Shown piece by piece: positions 1-9,698 of a DNA stretch of 64,000 nucleotides (the first letter of the stretch is position 1; each line of letters opens with the position of its first letter). The notes beneath the pieces are model-generated. The model was not told where the DNA came from, searched no databases, and worked only from the letters and a program-made list of their open reading frames with translations. The position numbers and the translations under genes were made by a program. The DNA is from Nostoc spongiaeforme FACHB-130 (GTDB lineage: Bacteria; Cyanobacteriota; Cyanobacteriia; Cyanobacteriales; Nostocaceae): assembly GCF_014698475.1 (NCBI RefSeq), contig NZ_JACJTB010000004.1, positions 1-64,000 of the forward strand, given 5' to 3'.

Positions 1-160
1 TTAAAACTGTTGTAATACTTACACAGTCTATGTTTTCAGCCTGAGCATCATTAAAATATAGTTACTAAAATTTACTAAACTTTATTACTCACCATAAAAA
101 TACCGGAAGAACCATAATAATTTATTATTTTAAGTAAAAATTACGCACAAACACTTAATT

Positions 161-913
161 ATGAAGCAATCCAATAATAGTGGCATACTTGAAAAGTTTG
201 TCAATACAGTGATGGGTGTAAAAAATGGCAAGCAACAACAGTCTCGACAAACATCAATATCTACTGGGAAAGAAGTAGATATTAAAGCAATTTTAATTTA
301 TAAACTAGGTACTATCCTACAAATATTAACGATGACTGTTGTCTTACTAGGGATGGAAAAATTAGTGATGTTGATTGATCATAATTCTTCTATTCCCAGT
401 TGGGTTAGCACATTCTTGGCAGGATTATTTTTTGCTGTATTAAGTATTCGTTCACGAATTTTTTCACTGTTAGATAACACCCGTTCTGGTCAAACGTACG
501 ACCAAGTGATTAGACCAAAATGGGCTCCGCCACCTTTAGCTTTTCCCATAGTTTGGATGATCATAGCTGTTTTGCGTGTAATTTCTTCTGTATTAATTTG
601 GCAGCAAATGAATCACCAATTTTTAGTACTACCTTTAATTTTATTTGTAGTACATTTGGCTTTAGGAGATACTTGGAATACAATTTTTACTGTAGAACGT
701 AGATTGGGCGCTGCTGTTCCTGTAGTTATTTTAGGCCCTTGGTTATCTGCTTTAGTGGTAACGGCAGTTTATTGGCAGACTAATCCTTATGCCGGAATGA
801 TATTATCATTTTCTTGTGTATGGCTAACCGTAGCGGCTGTATTGGTATTTAGAATTTGGCAATTGAATGGTTGTGAGCCATTGTATCCATTAAAACTCAC
901 ATCAGAAAAATAA
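161..913 (+). CDS. TspO/MBR family (tryptophan-rich sensory) membrane protein
   Basis: A 250-residue membrane protein. The segments WAPPPLAFPIVWMII (about residues 121-135) and GDTWNTIFTVERRLG (about 170-184) match the pattern of TspO/MBR proteins, where a proline/tryptophan-rich loop and an N-W-N-x-x-F-type motif line the tetrapyrrole-binding pocket. Five hydrophobic segments are visible between residues 45 and 235, as expected for the family. The first 45 residues are polar and form an extension beyond the usual roughly 160-residue core. Family members bind porphyrins or cholesterol-like ligands and modulate stress and tetrapyrrole metabolism; which ligand applies here cannot be read from the sequence. 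It stands alone, about 90 bases before mutS on the same strand. The family call is by motif only and the protein is divergent. Confidence 0.72.
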   Translation: MKQSNNSGILEKFVNTVMGVKNGKQQQSRQTSISTGKEVDIKAILIYKLGTILQILTMTVVLLGMEKLVMLIDHNSSIPSWVSTFLAGLFFAVLSIRSRIFSLLDNTRSGQTYDQVIRPKWAPPPLAFPIVWMIIAVLRVISSVLIWQQMNHQFLVLPLILFVVHLALGDTWNTIFTVERRLGAAVPVVILGPWLSALVVTAVYWQTNPYAGMILSFSCVWLTVAAVLVFRIWQLNGCEPLYPLKLTSEK

Positions 914-1006
914 ATAAAAAAAATCTTGAGCGATCGCAATTGAACACCAGATCAAGCTATCATCGAGTATTGTGGCTATTGCGTGTGTGAATCCTGGCAT
1001 CTATCT

Positions 1007-3616
1007 ATGACCGCTTCTGACTCTGATAACCAGTCAAAGGAATCTCTTCAACCCCCTGCGCCTCACGCGGACACGCGACTGGTAGACCGCAGTAAGCTGA
1101 GTAAAATGTATCAGCATTATGTGGAAATCAAAGATAAACATCCCCATGCTTTGTTGTTGTATCGGGTAGGCGATTTCTTTGAAACTTTTTTCCAAGATGC
1201 TGTTACTGTGTCGCGGGAACTGGAATTAGTTCTCACCAGCAAGCATGGTGGCGAAGTGGGACGAGTGGCGATGACTGGTGTACCGCACCACGCTTGGGAA
1301 CGCTACAGCACCCAATTGGTCGAAAAAGGCTATGCAGTGGTGATTTGTGACCAAGTAGAAGATGCTTCTGAAGCCGTGGGTTTGGTAAAGCGGGAAGTGA
1401 CGCGCATCCTCACCCCTGGCACGTTGTTAGAAGAGGGGATGTTAAAATCTAGCCGCAATAATTATTTGGCGGCGGTGGTAATTGCGGGGAATCATTGGGG
1501 TTTAGCTTACGCAGATATCTCCACGGGAGAATTTCTCACAACCCAAGGTAGCGATTTAGAACACCTGACGCAAGAATTAATGCGTTTGCAACCTTCCGAG
1601 GTGTTGGTTCCCACCAATGCACCTGATTTGGGTGCTTTGTTGCGTCCGGGGGAAACGTCACCCCATCTTCCCCAATGTTTACCGCCATCATTTTGTTATA
1701 GTTTGCGATCGCAAATACCTTTTTCTCAAGGAGAAGCTAGAAGTAAATTATTGCAGAAATTCAAGGTGCGATCGCTCGAAGGTTTAGGATGTGATCATCT
1801 GCCCTTAGCTGTGCGGGCGGCTGGCGGTCTTTTAGAATATGTGGAAGATACCCAAAAAGAAAATACAATTTCTCTGCAAAGACTCCGCACCTATACACTC
1901 ACAGACTACTTAATTATTGACCATCAAACCCGCCGGAATTTAGAAATTACCCAAACCGTCCGCGATGGTACTTTTCACGGTTCTTTACTGTGGGCGTTAG
2001 ATAGAACTAGCACCGCGATGGGAAGTCGGGCTTTACGGCGTTGGTTATTACAACCCCTACTGGATATTAAAGGTATTTGGGCGCGGCAAGAAACAATTCA
2101 AGAATTAAAAGAAAATACACCTCTGCGTCAAGATTTGCGCTATTTATTACGGCAAATCTACGATTTAGAACGGCTTACAGGTAGGGCGAGTTCGGGAACT
2201 GCCAATGCGCGAGATTTAATTGCTTTAGCTGATTCTCTCTCGCGTTTGCCAGAATTAGCCCGTTTAGTTGCTGATGCTAGTTCTCCTTTTTTGAAAGCTT
2301 TGCAAAAAGTCCCGCCAGTATTAGAGGAATTAGCCCGAAAAATTCAAGCCCACCTGGTCGAAGCACCACCCATTCATTTAAAAGAAGGGGGCTTAATTCG
2401 TCCTGGCATCAATGTATTATTAGATGAAAGAAAAGCGACTGTCGAAGCAGATCATCAATGGATTGCTAATTTAGAAGTTGATGAAAGGGCGAGAACAGGT
2501 ATCCCAACGCTAAAAGTGGGATTTAACGAAACCTTTGGCTACTACATTAGTATTTCTCGCACCAAAGCCGACCAAGTACCCGCCAACTATATCCGCAAGC
2601 AAACCCTGAAGAACGAGGAACGCTACATCACCCCAGAACTCAAAGAAAGAGAAGCGCGGATTCTCAGTGCGCGGGATGATTTATATAAGTTGGAATATGA
2701 AATTTTTGTGGCGTTGCGGGAAGAAGTGGGCGAACAAGCCGAGGCTATCCGTCAACTGTCTCGCGCAGTGGCGGCGGCGGATGTGTTATGTGGTTTAGCT
2801 GAGTTAGCTGTGCAGCAAGGTTACAGTCGTCCTGAAATGATATCAGGGCGAGGATTAGAAATTGTAGATGGTCGTCACCCAGTGGTGGAACAGTCTTTAC
2901 CTGCGGGTTTCTTCGTCCCCAATTCCACATATTTAGGGAGTGGGGAGTCGGGAATTGGGAGTAGTGAAAAAGCCCCACTCCCCACTCCCCACTCCCCACT
3001 CCCTGACTTAATTATTCTGACAGGCCCGAATGCCAGTGGTAAAAGTTGTTACTTGCGTCAAGTAGGATTAATTCAACTGATGGCGCAAATTGGGAGTTTT
3101 GTCCCGGCTAAATCTGCCAAACTGGGAGTATGCGATCGCATTTTTACCCGTGTTGGTGCTGTGGATGATTTGGCAACTGGTCAATCTACCTTTATGGTGG
3201 AAATGAATGAAACCGCCAATATTCTCAACCATGCCACATCAAAATCTTTAGTATTATTAGATGAAATTGGACGCGGGACAGCCACTTTTGACGGTCTTTC
3301 CATTGCTTGGGCGGTTGCAGAATATATCGCTACCGAGATTCGTTCCCGGACAATTTTTGCCACTCACTATCATGAATTAAATGAGTTAGCAGGGATGTTA
3401 CCCAATGTGGCTAACTATCAAGTCACCGTCAAAGAATTACCAGACCAAATTATCTTTTTACATCAAGTCCAACCCGGTGGTGCTGATAAATCCTATGGTA
3501 TTGAAGCGGGGAGGTTAGCTGGTTTACCTGCGGTGGTTATTCAACGGGCAAAACAAGTCATGGGAGAAATTGAGAAACACAGTAAAATTGCGATCGGGCT
3601 GAAAAATTTGACGTGA
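1007..3616 (+). CDS. mutS: DNA mismatch repair protein MutS
   Basis: MutS recognises mismatches and small loops and starts methyl-independent repair with MutL. The N-terminal mismatch-binding domain is clear ([27 protein letters not shown]; phenylalanine wedge in the GDFFETFF stretch). The connector, lever and clamp domains follow. The ATPase domain has Walker A GPNASGKS (about residues 673-680), a Walker B ending LLDEIGRGT, and ATHYHEL. I prefer the ATG at 1007 (MTASDSDNQ) to the GTG at 983, since the extra eight residues look like leader sequence. Length is about 869 residues, normal for the family. Just before Walker A, residues about 645-668 are a low-complexity insert (LGSGESG...[10 protein letters not shown]) encoded by an STRR-type heptamer repeat, which does not belong to the family fold; it is annotated separately. 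Confidence 0.97.
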   Translation: MTASDSDNQSKESLQPPAPHADTRLVDRSKLSKMYQHYVEIKDKHPHALLLYRVGDFFETFFQDAVTVSRELELVLTSKHGGEVGRVAMTGVPHHAWERYSTQLVEKGYAVVICDQVEDASEAVGLVKREVTRILTPGTLLEEGMLKSSRNNYLAAVVIAGNHWGLAYADISTGEFLTTQGSDLEHLTQELMRLQPSEVLVPTNAPDLGALLRPGETSPHLPQCLPPSFCYSLRSQIPFSQGEARSKLLQKFKVRSLEGLGCDHLPLAVRAAGGLLEYVEDTQKENTISLQRLRTYTLTDYLIIDHQTRRNLEITQTVRDGTFHGSLLWALDRTSTAMGSRALRRWLLQPLLDIKGIWARQETIQELKENTPLRQDLRYLLRQIYDLERLTGRASSGTANARDLIALADSLSRLPELARLVADASSPFLKALQKVPPVLEELARKIQAHLVEAPPIHLKEGGLIRPGINVLLDERKATVEADHQWIANLEVDERARTGIPTLKVGFNETFGYYISISRTKADQVPANYIRKQTLKNEERYITPELKEREARILSARDDLYKLEYEIFVALREEVGEQAEAIRQLSRAVAAADVLCGLAELAVQQGYSRPEMISGRGLEIVDGRHPVVEQSLPAGFFVPNSTYLGSGESGIGSSEKAPLPTPHSPLPDLIILTGPNASGKSCYLRQVGLIQLMAQIGSFVPAKSAKLGVCDRIFTRVGAVDDLATGQSTFMVEMNETANILNHATSKSLVLLDEIGRGTATFDGLSIAWAVAEYIATEIRSRTIFATHYHELNELAGMLPNVANYQVTVKELPDQIIFLHQVQPGGADKSYGIEAGRLAGLPAVVIQRAKQVMGEIEKHSKIAIGLKNLT
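2936..3003 (+). repeat. Heptamer repeat (CCCCACT)x4 with inverted partner inside mutS
   Basis: Four exact copies of CCCCACT followed by CCC occupy 2973-3003. A degenerate opposite-strand version (GGGAGTGGGGAGTCGGGA..) lies at 2936-2964, so the two arms can fold on each other. The block is in frame in mutS and encodes a Ser/Gly/Glu then Pro/Leu/Thr/His stretch just before the ATPase Walker A. The unit length of 7 is not a multiple of 3. Confidence 0.9.
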
Positions 3617-3889
3617 AATTAGAATTCAGAAGTCTGAATATTTATAAGAAGCAAAAAACTTTGATAAATCAAATGGACATTTTATTATGAATTAGATTCT
3701 ATCTACACAAAGGTGAATTTTCCGTAACTCTTTGCGCCTCTGCGCCTTTGCGTGAGGCATACAGTTTTTGTGTTCCAACATTCATATCAAAAGTCACCTA
3801 AATAACTTTATTTAGGTGATTTCATATAGTAAATTTCCCTGATAAATAAAATAAAAAATAGTGCTTAACTGCCGAAAAATAAAACATAC

Positions 3890-3960
3890 AAAAGGGCATC
3901 TAAAGATTAGATGCCCGTCATGTAGGAAACCCCCAAAAGGGTTGTCCTTACACCTTCCCA
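3890..3960 (-). ncRNA. Candidate small RNA ending in an intrinsic terminator
   Basis: Read on the minus strand, an imperfect hairpin (plus coordinates 3921-3952, arms TGTAAGGACAACCC and GGGTTTCCTACA) is followed after a few bases by a 10-bp perfect stem GGGCATCTAA/TTAGATGCCC (3894-3916) with a 3-base loop and four U. No reading frame accompanies it. The neighbours are mutS on the plus strand, ending at 3616, and a minus-strand gene that ends at 4194. It could therefore also be the 3' UTR and terminator of that minus-strand gene, 240 bases downstream. I do not recognise a known RNA family. Confidence 0.4.
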
Positions 3961-3973
3961 ACTATCAGCAACA

Positions 3974-4011
3974 TTAGATAATTTCTAATTAGATAACTAG
4001 AAATTATCTAA
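3974..4011. repeat. 14-bp perfect inverted repeat
   Basis: TTAGATAATTTCTA (3974-3987) and TAGAAATTATCTAA (3998-4011) are exact reverse complements, separated by 10 bases (ATTAGATAAC). The stem is A/T rich and has no U run. It may be a binding palindrome, an mRNA 3' hairpin or a remnant of a small mobile element. Confidence 0.75.
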
Positions 4012-4193
4012 ATCACAAATGTGAATACTGTAATTCTAAGAAATAAAAAATACGAATGCCGACAGTGTAACCACGGAAAAAGTGCCAAGAAACAAAATGC
4101 TATGTTTGAGCAGAAATGCTGATACAGATATATGAAGCAAAATTATCTGTACAAACTGGGGCTAGGGAGTAGGCGATCGCATTTTTTGAATAT

Positions 4194-5507
4194 CTAATTC
4201 TCTTTTGCCAAGGTCTTGTGATTCTGCTCTGGGTAAAATACAACTCCGCAAATTGCTGCTAAAAATAACCAAAACAGGGTATTGACGCGAAAATCAAATA
4301 AAGTTACATCCACAGTATTGAATAATATCAACTCGCCAAATACCAAAAGATAACTGAAGAACAATAACCTATCTGCTTTAACCAAAGAATTAGATTGCCG
4401 TAAAAATTGCATACCTGCAATTAATATCCCAGCGAGTAAACCACAAAATAACAGAGTAGCAGGAAATCCGGTTTCCGCAGATAACATTAAAAACAAGTTA
4501 TGAGGATGACCTAAATCAATATTCATTTTGGCTTTGTAAAGTGCGGAGAAACTACGTAAACCCCAACCAGTCCAAGGATGCTGTTGTGCCAAAGACCAAG
4601 CAAATTCCCATTGAGTTTTTCTCATTAAAGCTACTGGTCTGTCGGGATACATTTCATCGTTTAACCGCGCCCAAAAGAAAGCCGGAACTACACGACGGAA
4701 AATTTGGGCTATGGGGGAAGGGGCAAAAGCAGCCAACAAAATAGTAGAAATTACCCCAACCACACTACCAACCAAGATGCGCCAACCTTGATAAAGTGCG
4801 TAAGCTAAACAGGCAATCATCGCGATCGCCCATCCGTTGCGCGAATTAGTTAAAATCAAGGCAGCAAAACTGGCAATCAGTATTAGCGTCAACAAGCCAA
4901 TCAGAGATTTTTTTCTTTTTCTGGATTGCCATTGTTCCAGTAATAAAGCTATCCCGACAGTAAAAATAATCGCCAAATAAGCAGCCAATAAGTTGGCGTG
5001 CATAAATAAAGCCGCCATTCGCCCTGGTGGTTCGCCTCCAGGCGCAACTGCCCAATCTAAAACAATCCACAAAAACTGTAATTTTAACGCCCAAGCTAAA
5101 AACAACTGTCCAAAGCCAATCACAATTACTGGTACAGCCCCAATTACCAAAATCCAGGCTATTTGGCGCAATTGGGCAACTGTCTGAATCAAGTTACCCC
5201 AACCAGCAAATACTAAAAAGTAAGGTACTAAATTAAATAAGCCTAAAAAAGCATCGGTTTTATAAGTGGCAAATCCTGACGTAATCAGCAGTAATAATGT
5301 CAAAATTGCAAAGCCCCGATTGATGGGGCGGCGAATAATTTGGCGGTATTGTTGCAGCCAAGTCAGTAAAGATGCCAAAATTATCGCCACCACCCCAACA
5401 AATGGACTGAGGGGAAAAATCAGTAGCCCAATTTGGAAAGTATTCCAAGCAAATTGGCTTTTCGGGTTGGGATGATCAAAAGCGAGGTTCAAGCTGGCTC
5501 CCAACAT
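4194..5507 (-). CDS. O-antigen ligase/polymerase family (Wzy_C) membrane protein
   Basis: A 437-residue polytopic membrane protein with about eleven hydrophobic segments. The large loop region has NSRNGWAIAMIACLAY and the signature HPWTGWGLRSFSALY followed by LGHPHNLFLMLSAETGFP. These are the conserved features of the O-antigen ligase / Wzy superfamily, which also includes cyanobacterial IctB-like proteins. Such proteins transfer or polymerise lipid-linked glycans at the outer face of the inner membrane; the exact substrate cannot be told here. The ATG at 5507 lies inside the end of the upstream YaaW-like gene (19-base overlap, same strand), so the two are probably co-transcribed and translationally coupled. 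Confidence 0.8.
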   Translation of the reverse strand: MLGASLNLAFDHPNPKSQFAWNTFQIGLLIFPLSPFVGVVAIILASLLTWLQQYRQIIRRPINRGFAILTLLLLITSGFATYKTDAFLGLFNLVPYFLVFAGWGNLIQTVAQLRQIAWILVIGAVPVIVIGFGQLFLAWALKLQFLWIVLDWAVAPGGEPPGRMAALFMHANLLAAYLAIIFTVGIALLLEQWQSRKRKKSLIGLLTLILIASFAALILTNSRNGWAIAMIACLAYALYQGWRILVGSVVGVISTILLAAFAPSPIAQIFRRVVPAFFWARLNDEMYPDRPVALMRKTQWEFAWSLAQQHPWTGWGLRSFSALYKAKMNIDLGHPHNLFLMLSAETGFPATLLFCGLLAGILIAGMQFLRQSNSLVKADRLLFFSYLLVFGELILFNTVDVTLFDFRVNTLFWLFLAAICGVVFYPEQNHKTLAKEN

Positions 5508-6331
5508 TCTGTGCGAGTAAGACGAATTTGGGCTAAAGCAAAAATAGTCGGGATGATGCGACCATAATTAGTAGCGATCGCTCGCCAACCTAAATCAGCC
5601 AAAAACCAAGTCCACATAGCCGGGCCGACAAAAGCAAATACCGTGCGAACTGCCCCATAACGAGCTGCACTTAGCGTCATACCCCGCCGCGCCATTTGCA
5701 TCGCCACATAAGTTTCAAACTGGGTTTTGGCTACTGTTGAACCTGTAACCGCAGCTTGTTTGGCTACTTGATAAGTAGCAAAGTGCAAGGCAAATTGTCG
5801 CGCAATTTGTTTGAGGATGAACGGTTGAATGACAGAAGTAACAGCTAAAGCACTACCACCCTTAAACAGCAATCCCAAGGGATCACGCTGCAACATTAAT
5901 GGTAATGGTTCTTTAAGTTCCGTTTTCACCAAATGACGCTGGACTTTGACAGTCAATTTTTGTTTTTCTTTTTCTGGCAGTTTTTTCCACACTTGCCCCA
6001 GCAGATGTAAAAATACTTCTGCTTCTAAATCGACAGTTGTTAAATGATTGGAATAAGGAATTTTTAAATATTTACAAACTTGAATTAAGGCTTGGCGGTA
6101 AGTTACTTGGTTTGTGCGTCCCCGCAACACTGTTACTCCATCAGCTGCCAAAAACCGGAAACGCTCTTCTAATGAGTCTAACCAAGCTTGGCGGCTCTGA
6201 CTTTGAACTTCGATCGGTTCAGGTGTCTGAACATAATCTAGGGGATTGAACTTTCGACTAAACAAAATTGCTGTTAAATCTTGCAATTCATCATCTGTTG
6301 CTAGTTCTAAGGCCGCCCTGAGTTCATCCAA
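5489..6331 (-). CDS. YaaW-like (UPF0174/DUF3944) protein
   Basis: A 280-residue protein starting MDELRAALELATDDELQDLTAILF. It resembles the E. coli YaaW family: an N-terminal 'D-x-x-L-x-x-LTxILF' helix, a middle part with VTYRQALIQVCKYLKIPY and LEAEVFLHLLGQVWKKLPEKEKQKL, and a hydrophobic, glycine/alanine-rich C-terminal half (residues 155-270) with one or two potential membrane-associated helices. The biochemical role of this family is not established. The stop codon overlaps the start of the O-antigen-ligase-like gene by 19 bases, which suggests a shared transcript and perhaps an envelope-related job. Family assignment is from remembered sequence pattern and is moderate. Confidence 0.6.
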   Translation of the reverse strand: MDELRAALELATDDELQDLTAILFSRKFNPLDYVQTPEPIEVQSQSRQAWLDSLEERFRFLAADGVTVLRGRTNQVTYRQALIQVCKYLKIPYSNHLTTVDLEAEVFLHLLGQVWKKLPEKEKQKLTVKVQRHLVKTELKEPLPLMLQRDPLGLLFKGGSALAVTSVIQPFILKQIARQFALHFATYQVAKQAAVTGSTVAKTQFETYVAMQMARRGMTLSAARYGAVRTVFAFVGPAMWTWFLADLGWRAIATNYGRIIPTIFALAQIRLTRTECWEPA

Positions 6332-6563
6332 TGTTCCTTTCCTCCCTTCCGTGCAGCTTGTCTGTACTTTATTCTACTATTAGCTTTTGGCGGTCTTTAG
6401 TAGTCTTTTTATCATGCGCCATCTGTATTTTGTCATTGAATCAAGAATTCAGAAGCCAGAATCCTCTACGGTAATGTTGCTAGAACACCTCTACATTCTG
6501 CGTTCTGACTCCTGAATTCTGTTTAATAATAACCAAAGACTTAACACAAAGGACTATTAACTA

Positions 6564-7592
6564 ATGATAGACGTTGCTGTAATTGGTGCTGGTATGGCGG
6601 GGTTAGTTTGCGCCCAGCAATTAAAGCAAGGGGGATATTCAGTATTAGTTGTGGAGAAATCCCGTGGCTTGGGGGGAAGAATGGCCACACGTCGCTTATA
6701 TGATACTTGGGCAGATCATGGCACTTGTTATCTCAAACCCAAGGGTGAGTTTTTCCAAGAGTTTATTGATTTATTGTGCGCTCGCCAAATTATCACAGTT
6801 TGGAATCGTGACCAACTCCCACCGCGTTATATTGCACCTGCGGGGATGAGTGCGATCGCTAAATTTCTGGCGCAAGGTTTGGATATACTACTCAATCAAC
6901 GGGTAATCGCCATTCACCCAACCCCCGAAAATACTTGGCAATTGACGCTGGAATCTAGCAATGCAGAAATTACAGCCAAGGCGGTTGTAGTGGCGATTCC
7001 TGCACCCCAAGCTGTGATGTTATTAGAAGCTTTGGGTGAAGAATTATTAGGAACAGACTTTTTAACTAACCTGCGTTCGGTGGAATTTACGCCTTGTCTT
7101 AGTGCGATCGCAGGCTACCCCAATTCCACACCTCTACCAGATTGGCAAGCCCAAAGTTTTACAGATGATCCGGTTTTAGGATGGATTGGTTTAGATAGTA
7201 GCAAGCGTCCTCAACCAAAACAACCTGTATTTGTCGTCCAAAGCAGTGGAAATTTTGCCCAACAACATCTCGAATCCTCCGATTTACAACCAGTCGGGCA
7301 GAAAATGTTGCACCACGCCGCCCAAACTCTCGCACTACCTTGGCTAGAGACACCCGAATGGATGCAGGTGCATCGTTGGCGTTATGCCTTTCCTAGCCAT
7401 CCTTGGACAGAAAGCATTTTATCTTCTGCCAGTGCTTCCTTACCTTTGGTGTGCTGTGGTGATTGGTGCGGCGGTAATCTCGTTGAAGGTGCAATGCTCT
7501 CTGGACTGGCTGCTGCCTTTGCAATTAATCATCATCTAAACCAAGCCACTCTCACTAATGTGAATTTTTTCAAAAATCTTACCTTTTCATAA
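6564..7592 (+). CDS. FAD-dependent amine oxidase / renalase-like oxidoreductase
   Basis: A 342-residue flavoprotein. The N-terminus has the Rossmann dinucleotide-binding motif GAGMAGL (residues 8-14), then EKSRGLGGRMATRR (31-44), where the acidic residue binds the FAD ribose and the GGRMATRR segment is typical of NAD(P)/FAD-dependent amine-oxidase or renalase-like proteins. The C-terminal HRWRYAFP and CCGDWCGGNLVEGAMLSGLAAA (FAD pyrophosphate-binding) motifs complete the fold. No signal peptide. Substrate unknown. The gene stands alone, with the divergent YaaW-like gene starting about 230 bases upstream. The ATG at 6564 places the GxGxxG motif right at the N-terminus, which supports this start. 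Confidence 0.85.
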   Translation: MIDVAVIGAGMAGLVCAQQLKQGGYSVLVVEKSRGLGGRMATRRLYDTWADHGTCYLKPKGEFFQEFIDLLCARQIITVWNRDQLPPRYIAPAGMSAIAKFLAQGLDILLNQRVIAIHPTPENTWQLTLESSNAEITAKAVVVAIPAPQAVMLLEALGEELLGTDFLTNLRSVEFTPCLSAIAGYPNSTPLPDWQAQSFTDDPVLGWIGLDSSKRPQPKQPVFVVQSSGNFAQQHLESSDLQPVGQKMLHHAAQTLALPWLETPEWMQVHRWRYAFPSHPWTESILSSASASLPLVCCGDWCGGNLVEGAMLSGLAAAFAINHHLNQATLTNVNFFKNLTFS

Positions 7593-8119
7593 CATCTGTC
7601 GTTAGACTGGTTGCTTTGTGTAGCCATGTCTTTTTTCTCAAGATTTGCTACATTTTTACCTCAAAAATTTGTTATCTAGAATACATAGAGCAAGCTAAAA
7701 AATAATTTAGAAATCATAGGTAATAAATCAATAAGTAATGTAAATTACTAGGCAAGTTTTACTTACCTCAATATTTCATTCTCCAGAATGTTGTTAATAA
7801 AAAATTAAAATTGATCCCTTAATATTTATGCTGCGTTTTGTGTAGATTTTCGCCAAAAAGATAGAAATTTGAAATAATTGGGATTGTGGATCTACCGCTT
7901 TGTTAATGTCATAGTTGGTTGAATTTTATAGACAAAATTCAGAGTTAACTAGTATAAAATTTAACTTAAAATTCCATACCAAAAGTCTGATTTTGTACTG
8001 AAATCAAAGTTAAATTTAGGGTATAAAAACCAGTTCCGTGAAGCGGTTTTGGCGGATTAGTAGAACTCAGTGAGTCTGTAAAACAAAACTCAACCGTATT
8101 TCAATGGAGATAAAACCTT
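7593..8119. other. AT-rich intergenic region
   Basis: No coding capacity on either strand in these 527 bases. The segment is AT-rich and probably carries the promoter and a long 5' leader of the gene at 8120. A GGAGA ribosome binding site is seen 9 bases before that ATG. No convincing hairpin terminator was found after the FAD oxidoreductase gene. Confidence 0.5.
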
Positions 8120-8497
8120 ATGAGAACAGTAGTCAATTTAACCAGAGAATCATTAGTCAGCGAAATCAAAAGTGTTTTAGATACTTATGCCTACTATCCT
8201 TATCAAGAAACCTTTGCGATTCCTGAATTACGTCAAGAATTAATTGATTTTGTCATCAGCCGCATTCCCTGTTTTTATAACGAAGAGTTTGACAGAGAAT
8301 TTCCCCTGCAAAATATCATCAAAGATGCTCCCATAGAGCAGAAATTTCCGCGGAGTCCATTAGAACAGAAATTACATTTACAAAACTTGATTCATCAAGG
8401 CATTTTTGCCATCATGCAAGATAAATCAGCTTGGATTAACAATCATCTATGTAGCACAGTTGAGCCTGGTTGTGAACCTTCTCAATGGTTTGGTTAA
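8120..8497 (+). CDS. Conserved hypothetical protein, possibly ComFB-like
   Basis: A 125-residue soluble protein that I do not recognise with certainty. The stretch LRQELIDFVISRIPCFYNEEF (about residues 37-57) has the shape of the C-terminal 'ELxxYALNRIPPLY' helix of late-competence ComFB-type proteins of cyanobacteria, but the cysteines typical of that family are not arranged as usual. A good ribosome binding site (GGAGA, 9 bases upstream) and long 5' leader support expression. The C-terminus ends with EPGCEPSQWFG. Treat the ComFB link as a weak inference. Confidence 0.6.
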   Translation: MRTVVNLTRESLVSEIKSVLDTYAYYPYQETFAIPELRQELIDFVISRIPCFYNEEFDREFPLQNIIKDAPIEQKFPRSPLEQKLHLQNLIHQGIFAIMQDKSAWINNHLCSTVEPGCEPSQWFG

Positions 8498-8801
8498 TTA
8501 AATAAAAGTTTTTACATCTCTTCTTTGCAGCAACTCCCTATTATCTACAACTGGTGAAAAACTAGAAGTGAGCAGTGACAACAACTCCCCACTTTTAGTA
8601 AGTCTTAAGTACGGTGTGTTGATGATTTCAGCCTGACGCATCATACTTAAGATTTACTTTATCAAAAGTATCTAAATTCCAGATTTATCTGCGTCCATCT
8701 GCGTCCATCTGCGGTTAAATTTTTCTTGCTATACTTACTTATATAAAAAGCACTACAAGCTAGATTTATCAAGGTTGAGGTGTAACTAATAAAGTTAACG
8801 A
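8498..8801. other. Intergenic region with dispersed repeats
   Basis: No gene seen. At 8690-8720 there is a tandem TGCGTCCATC unit followed by TGCGGTTAA, a dispersed motif that recurs in variant form at 11789-11818. Near 8600-8655 a loose inverted repeat (TAAGTCTTAAGTA / CATACTTAAGA) may act as a terminator of the preceding gene. Confidence 0.4.
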
Positions 8802-9698
8802 ATGAAAACTATCAGCACACTGTTTAATGCAGAACGGAACCAACTACAGATAGAGATTGATAATATAACTAGTATTGAACAAGTAGTTAAACTAGTTCAA
8901 AATCGACTCGATAATTTAGAAAGAATTTATATTAGCGAGCTAAATTTAACTCAAGTCCGTTTAGCATCATTTTTCTTAGAGATGCTGCGACAGTCAGTCG
9001 GTAATTTGACTGTGGTTAATCAGTCTCCACTTGAGTCACAAGAACAAAAGCAAATTAGTAATTTAACTACAAATGTTTCCCCTAAAAGATTAATCCTAAA
9101 ACTGCTAAAGGTACTTATTTATATTGGCATTTTAGGTTCTTTATTTTCCTTAACCAAAATTAACTTCAATGCTTGGATGGGTATCTTACTAACTTCGCTG
9201 CTTCTTGGTTTAGAAGTTGTGCTGCAACTGGATAAAAGTAATGTTACCTCCACGGAATTATTAGAGATACCCCAACCTGTGCTGCAAGTGGATAGCAAAC
9301 TGCTTTTAGATAACTTAGCTGATGCGCTGAATACTATTGATATAGCAGTGGCTAGGTTTGCAGAAGGAAACAAATTAGAAGACGATCGCACCTTAGAAGA
9401 ACTACCAGAGTTACTGAACTTCCTCCAAAGGTTGATGGGTGCGTCATTTCTTGAACAGCCGCAAATGGCGATCGCTTTAACAAAACTCCTCCCGCAAATT
9501 CTTATGTCTCAAGGAATCCGCGCTCAAATTTACCAACAGCAAGCACCGCAAAGCGAGCGAGAATATTTTGACTTTGAACCGAGTATTGACCCAAACACCA
9601 AAGATTACGTTACCATCACACCTGCCTTGTTAAAAGGCGATCGCTTACTCCGGCGCGGTAGAGTGATTGAACCAGCGTACTCTGAGGCTAGGGATTAG
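8802..9698 (+). CDS. Hypothetical two-TM protein, partner of Hsp70-like gene
   Basis: A 298-residue protein of unknown family. Residues 1-90 form a soluble domain with mixed alpha/beta character, followed by two hydrophobic segments (about 98-118 and 124-142) that should form a membrane hairpin. A cytoplasmic acidic C-terminal half follows, with DNLADALNTIDIAVARFAEG and the end domain RDRLLRRGRVIEPAY-like (GDRLLRRGRVIEPA). Only 41 bases separate it from the Hsp70-like gene on the same strand, so they likely form an operon. The C-terminal 'TPALLKGDRLLRRGRVIEP' segment resembles the tail of GrpE-type or nucleotide-exchange linkers found beside cyanobacterial Hsp70 genes, but I cannot assign a function. 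Confidence 0.65.
   Translation: MKTISTLFNAERNQLQIEIDNITSIEQVVKLVQNRLDNLERIYISELNLTQVRLASFFLEMLRQSVGNLTVVNQSPLESQEQKQISNLTTNVSPKRLILKLLKVLIYIGILGSLFSLTKINFNAWMGILLTSLLLGLEVVLQLDKSNVTSTELLEIPQPVLQVDSKLLLDNLADALNTIDIAVARFAEGNKLEDDRTLEELPELLNFLQRLMGASFLEQPQMAIALTKLLPQILMSQGIRAQIYQQQAPQSEREYFDFEPSIDPNTKDYVTITPALLKGDRLLRRGRVIEPAYSEARD

Larger units (their letters stand above)
3617..4193. other. Intergenic region mutS / O-antigen ligase gene
   Basis: No gene seen in these 577 bases. It holds a dispersed motif of the CGCAGAGGCGCAAAG type (3731-3752, minus orientation), a structured segment at 3890-3952 that reads as a small RNA with terminator on the minus strand, and a long perfect inverted repeat at 3974-4011. 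The two structured pieces are listed separately. Confidence 0.6.

Noticed and set aside
983-1006. GTG start for mutS
   Set aside because: The ATG at 1007 gives the normal N-terminus; the extra eight residues are not family-like, though this is not decisive.
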